Shown here in pieces: positions 33,521-41,341 of a stretch of DNA of 64,000 nt. The stretch comes from Linnemannia hyalina (lineage: Eukaryota; Mortierellomycota; Mortierellomycetes; Mortierellales; Mortierellaceae), in the NCBI GenBank assembly GCA_019671135.1, contig JAHRHY010000001.1, positions 1,426,001 to 1,490,000 on the forward strand. The letters are read 5' to 3'. The position numbers and the translations under genes were made by a program. How positions within the stretch are numbered: the stretch's first letter is position 1; every line of letters begins with the position of its first letter. A model generated the notes under the pieces. It searched no databases. It saw only the letters and a program-made list of their open reading frames with translations, and had not been told where the DNA came from.

Positions 33521-36500
33521 ATGGGTGTCACTAATCTCCCAAAAACACTGAAGGAATGCGGTGGTCAGGTCGAGACTCGCTTCAAGAACCCCGGCGCGAT
33601 GACACATGTTGACTTCATGTCTCGTTTCTTTCGGCTTGTGCAAGTCCGAGTATTCAACATCGTTCAAACCCGCATCAAGAACGACATCCCCTACCAGCCT
33701 GACAGCCAAAAGCCCAATCAACCCCATGACACGTACAACTTTAATGCTACCAACAAGAGACGGATCCTCGACGAACACCAGCCTCCGACAGCCGTCCCCA
33801 ACCACCACACCCATGTTCCCTATGACCCAACCCTCACCCTAGACCAGCTTATTGAATTGTCCATCCAGGAACTGGATCCGACGGCATTGTACGCACACTC
33901 TGATGGACTCTCGACATCTCCAAAGGAGGAGAACAAGTTGGTAAGATATTTTCGTTGTTTACTCTTGCCAGTGATTAACGTCATATTCTGTAATATCAGC
34001 TGCTAAGATTTTGGCTTTCTTGATATTTTCACTACAATAGGAATACCGAGCGGTTGCGTTCGTTCTGGATTCGGTACTCTCCAAGATTCTGGTGAAGGAC
34101 CAAACGGTTATTCACATTGACGGGCTGCCCTCAGAAGAGAAGCGGGAGGAGCATCGGAGAAGAAACGCAGCTCTAGGAAGGACGTTGACAAAGCTGGAAC
34201 AGGATGTGAGCAAGACAAACTGCAAGCCGGGCCGCTCACTATTGAAACGGTGCAGGAACGCATATCGAACACCGAGATCAACCATGGAGAGCGAGATCTT
34301 CCTAGGGCTCACAAGACTCGGCTGGAATCTTCACCAGTGTCTTCATCAAGCAGACACTTGCCTGGCTCGAGTGTGTCAGGTCTCCCCAGACCCAAGCCTT
34401 TTGATTCTTATCACACGAGACAGCGACATCATTGTCTACGAGGGGGTCCAGTCCATCACCTTACCGGTTGGCAAGTCCCACGAGCTCATGACCGTTACCA
34501 AGGATTCCGTCCTACGCTGCTTGGACCTACCCTCGGAACAGCACCTCCTCCTCGCGTGTATGGTGACGAGCAACGATTACGTTCGCAACATTCCATATTT
34601 TGGTTTGATGCTGAATTGTGAGATCGTTCGCAGCATGGATCTGTCAGGACTTTCTCCTCTCGGGGAGGTTTACAACAACAAGAAACGAGCCAAGGAGATT
34701 CAACACTATATCCAGCAGTACATCGAACTTGTCAACAAGCATCTATCACAACAAACACGATGGAAATCCGGGAAGGGCAGAAAAAGGCAAACGACAGTCA
34801 ACACTGGTGTCGACCACTATCGCCACGCCATCACCGCATTCGTTGAGCGAACAGAGTCGGATGTACTAAATCCTATCGAGCCCATTGACAACACCCCTCC
34901 GGCTCACGAAATTGTCGTTGCTATACTGGAAAAACTTCACCAGGCAGGCAAGCAGCAGAAACAGCATGAAGCCGACATTGCCGACACCACCACGTTCGAC
35001 AGCGTCTCATCAACGTCGGAGCGACAATATCGAGTATCGATCAAAACGGAGCCAGAGCCGACCTCTGGGACTGATCGCGAGACCTCAAAGTCCTCCACCT
35101 CATCCAGCATACCATCAGCGCTTTCGGCAGCCAATCGGCCACCAGGCAAAGCAAAAAGGAAGAGATCGTTGAGGCAGCAGGAACGACAAATGGAACGAAG
35201 GCGTCAGCACAGGAAGAAGACATCAAAGTACAGAACATGGAAAAGTTCGAAGTAAGTTTAACGAGGATTTTGTTTTCAGCTATTGCATGTAATAATATTT
35301 CTGGCTTACTAACATAGTGATACTATTTTGAACAACAATTCAGGTTCAAGTCAAGAACCGACCTGGACCAGCGGTACTCGGTGCGCAGGATTACGATTGC
35401 GGATGCCACTATGGTCGACCCTGCAGAGTTGGCCAAAATGACGCCAGCTGTACCGAAGCTCAAGAACACACCAAACAAACCCCCGTCGAATACCGGTCCA
35501 CAATCATCTTCAAGCTCGTCATCGTGCACCCCACCCTCTCACAGCACTGAGAGTGTCGCCGTCACACCTTCCACAGCCACCCCCAAGGCCACCTCCAAGA
35601 AGTCCAGAAAGAAACCTAGGAAGCCCCGCAAGCTCAAGGCACCTGCGCCCGCTCAGAAGGCCGCATTTGGTGCTGCCTTTGCAGTGTCGACGCAGAGACT
35701 CGGAAGTCTTCGAGGCTGTTTACGCCGCGCATTATTGCCAATGTCCGAGGGAGCTCAGCTACCTCTATACGCGACGGGTGATCGCAAGACTCTCGAGGAC
35801 GCAGATTTCACTGCTTTGGCCATGAGGTTGACTGATGCTGTGGACGTCATGAACCAGGCTTCAGCTGTCGTCTATCGCATGCTGGAGATCACTATCTGGG
35901 ATGAGCTTTTACGCGGTTCGAACGGCATCGCAGGTGATGGACAACCGGAGCCGGACTGTGTGATCGGGGAGGTGACGCTCTCTGGTGGGAAGGCTACCGT
36001 CGTCTCAGGAAGTTCGGAGGCAGGGAGCGAGGAGTTTGATATTCTGGATCTTCTATTGCAGAATTCAGCGGGAATGGCTCTTATCAAACACCTATACGCT
36101 CTAGCATTAAACGGCAAGATGGACAACAGAGGACCCAAGACCAAGAAATCCGCCAGCAAGGCCGTTAAGGCGATCGCTCAACGCACCTACGCTCGCCTGT
36201 TGCGGATTGTTCCCGGGTACAAGCCGACCAACACCAATCACATACAAATGGGGCGACCGATAGTTGCAGCCGCCAAACAAGTGATAGTGTGCCTCAGGAC
36301 TCACGTTCGACAAATGCCTTTCACCATTGGATCAAGGGTATGTATTTTTTACGCATCTGTACGTTCATGCATGTATGCCTATTTTTTAGAGACTGACTAT
36401 CTTTAGCTTCTTAATTTTACACAATAGATGCTAAAATGTGGATGGGTTAAGGAGACCTTGCCTGAAGGCTCCTTCAAGGATGATGAAGCGTCGGACGAGA

Positions 36501-38278
36501 TGGTGGATCCAGGAGCAGATCAGGGCGACAGTGACGTGATGGACGATGCGGACAATGATAACGATGATGACGCGGAAGTTGGGGTAGTGGACGAGGATCC
36601 CTCAACAAGTTTTTCAACAGGATACATCTATCACTGGTGGCGACAAGCAACTCACCTCCCTTCTTCGGCGCGCCCGGTCTTCTGTCTTCGGCGCCCTTTC
36701 AAGAGCTGCTTCGTCATGTTGGAGGAACGAGCCTTGCCACAGATCCTTTGGGGAACAAGCCAAAAGTTTCCGAATCCCGCTAGGGCGTCAGCCGACAAGA
36801 TCATGACCACAAAGATGGCGCACACGCTAGTGGATCAGGAGTATGGACATTTGATCAAGATACTGTTTTACGGAGACCGGCAAAGGATTCGGGATTCAAC
36901 ATCCGTGTGGCAAACCAGCTATGGAAAACGAACGTCTACAATGGACGACCTCTCCAACGCCAACAGTGGCGTCTATGGAACTGTGGCTCTTCAATCGTAT
37001 CTGTCAGCCAAGTTTGACTACATCAGCTACGCCAGCGTATGCCGCGACCAAGACCGGGCATGCGACAGGACCCCGCCGCCTCTTCCTACCGACACCAGCA
37101 CGGACCGATACGCCCTCTCGAATGTTATATTGACCAATGGGCTGCAGCTACATACACTTTGCTTCGATACATCAAAACCTTTCCGATCTCGAACGTCTTT
37201 CGCTCCTATCTACCGCATCGAGCGACAATTTCCTACGCTACAATCAATTCTGGACGCCTTTGGAGTAGATTCAGTGGAAGAACTTGACGTATGGGGGGTC
37301 GACCCGGGTGAAGTCAACTCTGCCACATTTTGTTGTCTTGAGCGTCAGATCCAGAAATCAAGCGGTGCTACGACCAACTCAAGCAAGGATACTGTGGATC
37401 GACCCGAGGACGAAGTCGACAGCCTCATCCTACCTCCCTCAGTCGTCGCGAACAATCTGGTCGTTAGCCGACTTGCGCTATACAGTCCAATAATCGCACA
37501 TCGCAACCAACTGAACAACATCAAGCAGCATCGACCGGTTCTCCTTCCAGGACAGGAGACGACTCCAGATCTTTGGGCCAAAGCAGACCTTGACCGCGAC
37601 AAGACTGGCATATCCATCCCGTCTATCAAGGATGTCGAGAACCTGGTTCTTCCCTACCAGTATGATTCCAAAGAAGACCACGAGAAGGCACTCCAACGGG
37701 CCTTTCTTGTTCGTTCCGTCTTGCAGGGCTTCTACGCCTCCGACCGGATTCGCAAGTTGAACTGGGAACTTACCAAGTGGAAGGATGCCGAGATAGATTG
37801 GGCGGTTGATGGTGTGCTGAGGAGCTGTACAAGGAAAACGCTATTCTGTTACGGCAATGGCAAGTTCAGAACGGGTCTCAACTTGGCGTCCATGCACGAG
37901 TCATTCAAGGGCCGATTTGCGCAAAAGGTGAGTGTTTTTTTATATTGTCCCCTTTCAACTTCTACTTTCGCGATTCAACAAGACTGACTTTTGTTCATTT
38001 GTATTTTTTTTATATCATAGGCAGTGGCTGCAGGGCACATTGTTGTACTGGTCGATGAAATGTTAACATCGACCATGTGCCCAACATGCGTGGAGCTCGG
38101 GGTAACCTCGCGTCTAGCCAAGCCAACCATGCGGTCATGCGCATGTTTGAGCTGCGGTCGGTGGCTGCACCGAGACATTGTCGGTGCACACAACCTGGCT
38201 ATCGTAGGGGAGACCTGGATTCGGAGCCTTACCCGCCCAGGTCCTCTTTGTCGGATGAGTCCACCTTCCATAATTTGA
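33521..38278 (+). CDS. XPG/FEN1-like 5' nuclease fused to a Fanzor (TnpB-like) RuvC nuclease
   Basis: Five exons (33521-33940, 34041-35251, 35344-36337, 36428-37927, 38021-38278) with GT-AG introns and matching phases give an uninterrupted 1460-aa protein. Residues 1-50 and 141-340 read as the XPG/FEN1 N and I regions: start MGVTNLPKTLKECGG, Asp31 (HVDFMSRF), Asp167 (VIHIDGLPSEEKREEHRRR), Asp267/Asp269 (LITRDSDIIVY) and Asp319 (TSNDYVRNI) fall on catalytic acids of FEN1. The EAEA helix reads QAD (Gln243, Asp245), so one glutamate is replaced. Lys/Arg-rich linkers follow (PGKAKRKR, SKKSRKKPRKPRK), resembling nuclear localisation signals. Residues from about 1090 onward are Fanzor: RuvC-I Asp1167 (WGVDPGE), GNGKFRTGLNL, Glu1388 (LVDEML), zinc cysteines 1395, 1398, 1417, 1420, and RuvC-III Asp1427 (HRDIVGAHN). 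Fanzors are RNA-guided DNA nucleases of eukaryotic mobile elements. The XPG fusion is not one I know. Two adjacent genes remain possible if the 36338-36427 intron is not real. Confidence 0.78.
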
Positions 38279-38318
38279 ATTAGACTAGCTTACCTGCGCC
38301 GAAAACGCAGTCACCATT
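38279..38318 (+). ncRNA. Candidate Fanzor guide-RNA scaffold (copy 2), first part, interrupted by Harbinger
   Basis: Fifteen bases after the stop codon a hairpin occupies 38294-38310: stem CTGCG/CGCAG, loop CCGAAAA. It is followed by CACCATT, where the Harbinger-like element begins. The second part lies beyond the element at 41093-41127 and ends in TCGAAGGGATA. Joined, the two parts parallel the segment after the truncated Fanzor at 7640-7711. The stem sequence differs while pairing is kept, which argues for selection on structure, although the stem is short. Confidence 0.42.
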
Positions 38319-38352
38319 AGAAAGTTTTCGCAGACCTCATATTTCCTTCGTT
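38319..38352 (+). repeat. Left terminal inverted repeat of the Harbinger-like element
   Basis: It begins AGAAAGTTTTCGCAGACC and ends TTTCCTTCGTT. It matches the reverse complement of the right end with a few substitutions and a 1-bp gap. Confidence 0.75.
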
Positions 38353-38394
38353 TCGTAGTCACAGTGGCTCATATTCAATTTATGTTGGTTGAAA

Positions 38395-38453
38395 CGAAAG
38401 AAATCCTTCCCGTTTATCCTTCGCGGAAGGAAATTTGGGAAGGATTTCTTTCG
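38395..38453. repeat. Left subterminal inverted repeat (hairpin)
   Basis: A perfect 16-bp inverted repeat, CGAAAGAAATCCTTCC at 38395-38410 and its reverse complement at 38438-38453, encloses a further CCTTCG/CGGAAGG palindrome. The AAGGAAA/TTTCCTT core is also present in the TIR and in the right subterminal hairpin, so these are plausible binding sites for the element's Myb-like protein or transposase. Confidence 0.7.
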
Positions 38454-38507
38454 TCCCAAAAAGGCCATAAGACCACTGTCTTCACTGCATCTTCAACTTC
38501 CACAGCC

Positions 38508-39482
38508 ATGGACAACATCAGTCCTCCACAGGATCTTCAACATCTACCCACACCGACAACATCAGCCAACCAGCCATCTCGGAAAAGTCCATTTCTCGGA
38601 TTCACTGACAACTCCAAACAAGACGAGTTCTTGGTCCAAGCGTTGGCGCATCACAATCCCTTCAAGGCGGATCATGGGGAGAAAGGAGCAACATGGGACC
38701 GGGTGCTTGGGTATTTGATGACTATCGACGAAGTAAGAGCTAGGCATGGTCAAGCTTCGATGTTTGCAGGTGTTACAACCAAGACCTGTCGGAGTCGTTG
38801 GGAGGCTATTTTCGCCAGGCACCAGAAGCGCATCGAGACCGTTCTCGAAAAAGCAGGAAGTGTTCCCATTGAGACTGATCATGATCGACGCGTCGACAAC
38901 CTTTATAACGACCAAGTGGAGAACGACAAAGCAAAGTCGGCATCCAAGGAGATGAATGAAAAGAAGCGGAAACGGCAGCAACAAAATAGAGCCTTAGGCG
39001 CCGCGCTACGCCGTGCCTCTCTTGATAAGGCCTGCTACCGATTCAGCCCCTCCTCAGTTGATGATGGCGGCTTCACCTCTAGCGCATCTTCACCAGCTCA
39101 GGTTGAGGGTCCTTCTACTTTTCAGCCAACTGAATCGTCTTCATCTCGATCTTCCGACCCACAGTCGTCTCACTCAGCCGGGTTTTCACAGACTGCTCGA
39201 TCGAGAACGGTGGCGACAGGCAAGGTCAGGATTGAATCCGATTACAAGAGAAGGAAACGTATTACCGAAGACGTTAAAAAAATGAGGAGCAACATCATCA
39301 AGGACGACATCAAGAGGCACGAGGATACGGAGACCAAGCGTCAGCAACAAACAGACGACATTGTCCGCACCATACAGGAAGGCAATCGAGGCTTGATCAT
39401 GGCTATGGAGGAGAATAGTGCTAAACAAAACAAAGTGCTCGACACTATGGCCATCCTCCTTCAAAAGCTGGTTGAGAAGTGA
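38508..39482 (+). CDS. Myb/SANT-like DNA-binding protein of the Harbinger-like element
   Basis: Single exon, 324 aa. The start at 38508 is the first ATG after a non-ATG extension and gives MDNISPPQDLQ. Residues about 30-120 form a trihelix/Myb-SANT-like domain: DEFLVQALAHHNPFKADHGEKG, TWDRVLGYL, TTKTCRSRWEAIFARHQKR. The middle is Ser-rich, and the C-terminus is a basic then charged helix (YKRRKRITEDVKKMRSNI, later MEENSAKQNKVLDTMAILLQKL), probably a coiled coil. In PIF/Harbinger elements a Myb-like partner binds the subterminal DNA and imports the transposase into the nucleus; that role is inferred from the pairing. The stop lies 8 bp from the transposase stop on the other strand. Confidence 0.82.
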   Translation: MDNISPPQDLQHLPTPTTSANQPSRKSPFLGFTDNSKQDEFLVQALAHHNPFKADHGEKGATWDRVLGYLMTIDEVRARHGQASMFAGVTTKTCRSRWEAIFARHQKRIETVLEKAGSVPIETDHDRRVDNLYNDQVENDKAKSASKEMNEKKRKRQQQNRALGAALRRASLDKACYRFSPSSVDDGGFTSSASSPAQVEGPSTFQPTESSSSRSSDPQSSHSAGFSQTARSRTVATGKVRIESDYKRRKRITEDVKKMRSNIIKDDIKRHEDTETKRQQQTDDIVRTIQEGNRGLIMAMEENSAKQNKVLDTMAILLQKLVEK

Positions 39483-39490
39483 GGAGACTT

Positions 39491-40879
39491 TTATTGCTCA
39501 ATAAAGCGAATAACACCTGCATTTGGCGTGAACACCTCATCGTTCAGATACTCGTCCAGAGTAGGCGGGTTAGAGCGAAAATGTGAGCTGATTTGGTTAC
39601 CATAGATGCAGGTTCGAATGTTGGTCATGAGTGCCATTACTCTGTAGTGATATTCGACGGGACTTTTGAGAAGCTGATGTTGACGCCGATAGTTAAGAGC
39701 GCTGAAATAACGAGTGATCTCGCCGAACGCCCATTCTATTGAACAACGCTGTTCACACATGACTCTATTGTATCGAGCCTCGTCATCAGACATACCCGGA
39801 TACTCGTCGTACTGGACAAGAACATGAGCCCCGAGCTGGTACGCACCGTCGCCAAAGATCGCCAATGGCCGCCCTTGAGTGTCGTATGCGTGCTCCTCCA
39901 GTATGCGATCCATTCCTGTCAGAGCAAACATCTCGATGTCGTTGTGGGTGCCGTCAAATGCCTCGCTCAAATGGATCATGATTCCGTCCGTCGCAACCAC
40001 GCTTTGATAGTTCAAGGTGTGCTGCTTCTTACGGCCATTGTATTGTCCTTCCTGTCCAACACATGGCCTGCAAATAGGACGGCAAGTTCCATCAATGAAG
40101 CCGAAAACATTGCCACATAAGCCGCGAGTCTTTAGGCTGCACCAAAGAGCGTATTCTTCCAGTTTTTCCGGAGTGAGGCGGAGCGTGTCCCAGTCAAGAA
40201 CCTTGTGCCAATGTTCCATGATCCAGAAGAGTGTGCAGTTGATAACCCTTGAGATCGTCGCGCTACTGCGATGAAAGACTGACGACATTCGACTGAGCTT
40301 GGATGGAGATGCGAATCGATAGAGCACAAGGCAAAGTGCCTCAACTGACCAAACCTTGTCTCTGGATCGAGTGACAATCAGATCTGGTAGTCGGAGGGCG
40401 ATGACGATGTCAATAATGTTGTTCCTGTAAAAGCGTAGTTGCTCCTTGGCCTCTTCATCATCCACAAGCAGTAGATTGAATCGCTCGCCGGGTAGGAATG
40501 GCCCACGAAACAATGGTGGTCGTATATCACCGTTGTCCGCCATGTCGCCATTCTCCACGTCGTCGTCTTCCACCTCTATCTCCTGCTCCTCCTCTGGTCC
40601 TGGTTCATGGCAAACCTCAAAAGCATCGTCCTCGTCCTCGTCCTCATCCTCATCCTCATCCTCGTCCTCGTCCTCATCCTCATCCTCGTCCTCGTCCTCA
40701 TCCTCATCCTCGTCCTCGTCCTCGTCCTCATCCTCATCCTCATCCTCGTCCTCATTCTCGTCTTCACCCACATCCTCATCCTCGGCCTGGCTGACATCGT
40801 CGAACAATACGTCCACATCCAGCTCTCCATTGAGAACAAGCTCCTCCAGGTATAGGTGGAATCTGAGTGCGGCCGACAT
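39491..40879 (-). CDS. PIF/Harbinger-type transposase (DDE_4 / HARBI1-like nuclease)
   Basis: Single exon on the minus strand, 462 aa from the ATG at 40879. An N-terminal acidic Asp-Glu repeat of about 45 residues precedes an HTH-like region (WSVEALCLVLYRFASPSKLSRMSSVFHRSSATISRVI). The catalytic triad of the family is intact: Asp263 in GFIDGTCRPI, Asp314 in FDGTHNDIEMF and Glu382 in CSIEWAFGEI. Other family marks are GRKKQHTLNYQSV and FGDGAYQLG. The enzyme cuts and pastes the element at 3-bp targets. The long Asp-Glu tract is unusual and comes from a GAN-GAR microsatellite. A longer start at 40915 exists but adds an unrelated peptide. Confidence 0.9.
   Translation of the reverse strand: MSAALRFHLYLEELVLNGELDVDVLFDDVSQAEDEDVGEDENEDEDEDEDEDEDEDEDEDEDEDEDEDEDEDEDEDEDEDEDEDDAFEVCHEPGPEEEQEIEVEDDDVENGDMADNGDIRPPLFRGPFLPGERFNLLLVDDEEAKEQLRFYRNNIIDIVIALRLPDLIVTRSRDKVWSVEALCLVLYRFASPSKLSRMSSVFHRSSATISRVINCTLFWIMEHWHKVLDWDTLRLTPEKLEEYALWCSLKTRGLCGNVFGFIDGTCRPICRPCVGQEGQYNGRKKQHTLNYQSVVATDGIMIHLSEAFDGTHNDIEMFALTGMDRILEEHAYDTQGRPLAIFGDGAYQLGAHVLVQYDEYPGMSDDEARYNRVMCEQRCSIEWAFGEITRYFSALNYRRQHQLLKSPVEYHYRVMALMTNIRTCIYGNQISSHFRSNPPTLDEYLNDEVFTPNAGVIRFIEQ
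40627..40758. repeat. Asp-Glu-encoding hexanucleotide microsatellite
   Basis: On the plus strand the tract alternates CTCGTC and CTCATC units for about 130 bp. On the minus strand it encodes the (ED)n run of the Harbinger transposase. Antisense frames across it (poly-Ser, poly-His-Pro) are shadows. Confidence 0.85.
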
Positions 40880-41030
40880 TTGGAGATATTGATGGGTGTT
40901 TTCAGTTATACACAAAGATTACTGACCAATGCCGCTGGCCATTTATATGCTGGGGTCAGAAGCCTATTGTCTTCTGACCGCAGCATGTACGACTGAAAAA
41001 TTCCTGCGAAACAACTCATTTTTCCTTCAA

Positions 41031-41072
41031 TCAATTTTCCTTCGTGGAGGTTATTCAACGAAGGAAAATTGA
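41031..41072. repeat. Right subterminal inverted repeat (hairpin)
   Basis: A perfect 15-bp inverted repeat: TCAATTTTCCTTCGT at 41031-41045 and ACGAAGGAAAATTGA at 41058-41072, with a 12-bp spacer. It overlaps the inner part of the right TIR and shares the TTCCTTCG core with the left end. Confidence 0.72.
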
Positions 41073-41089
41073 ATCTGCGAAAATTTTCT
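41057..41089 (-). repeat. Right terminal inverted repeat of the Harbinger-like element
   Basis: Read on the minus strand from 41089 it begins AGAAAATTTTCGCAGATTCA and continues to TTTTCCTTCGTT, pairing with the left end. Confidence 0.75.
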
Positions 41090-41092
41090 ATT

Positions 41093-41127
41093 ATCTCAGT
41101 ATTGTCTTCTTGACAATCGAAGGGATA
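41093..41127 (+). ncRNA. Candidate Fanzor scaffold (copy 2), second part
   Basis: This 35-bp piece continues the 3' flank of the XPG-Fanzor gene after the Harbinger insertion and ends in TCGAAGGGATA, identical to 7701-7711. After it the two Fanzor copies have no visible similarity. Confidence 0.42.
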
Positions 41128-41341
41128 CCTGTATATATAAAAAGTCTGAAAAAAGAAAAATAATGTTTTCTTGACAGTTTTAATGTACATGGTGAAATGT
41201 GGTGGGGGCGATAGTTGTGTGCGCGTGTGTTTTTTTTACGTGTTTTGGTAAACTTCCTGAGAAGGAATCAGTGCGCCACTGGATTTAAAAAGTAATAGAG
41301 TTCTTGAGCTTGTAGAGTGATCCAGGGAAGGAAGCCTGCCG
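41128..41341. other. Gap between transposon island and SMEK gene
   Basis: AT-rich sequence with TATATATAAAA at about 41131 and GTGTGTG runs. No coding potential was seen. It contains the 3' flank of SMEK. Confidence 0.4.

Larger units (their letters stand above)
38319..41089. mobile_element. PIF/Harbinger-like DNA transposon, 2771 bp
   Basis: The element is bounded by imperfect inverted repeats of about 34 bp starting AGAAA(G/A)TTTTCGCAGA, and by a candidate 3-bp target duplication ATT at 38316-38318 and 41090-41092. It carries two genes in tail-to-tail order: a Myb/SANT-like DNA-binding protein (+) and a DDE_4-type transposase (-), the usual gene pair of PIF/Harbinger elements. Removing the element with one ATT restores a sequence similar to the 3' flank of the other Fanzor copy, an independent sign that these limits are right. 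Both genes are open, so the element may be young. Confidence 0.82.

Noticed and set aside
33521..36427. Reading the XPG-like and Fanzor parts as two separate genes
   Set aside because: The intron 36338-36427 has a GTATGT donor and an ATAG acceptor and joins phase 0 to phase 0, and there is no stop before the donor in the spliced frame. Kept as the main alternative, to be settled by cDNA.
38364..38507. Longer N-terminus for the Myb-like Harbinger gene
   Set aside because: The extension starts without ATG and runs through the subterminal hairpin of the transposon.
40446..40892. Plus-strand poly-Ser and poly-His/Pro/Arg frames
   Set aside because: They are antisense readings of the Asp-Glu microsatellite in the Harbinger transposase.
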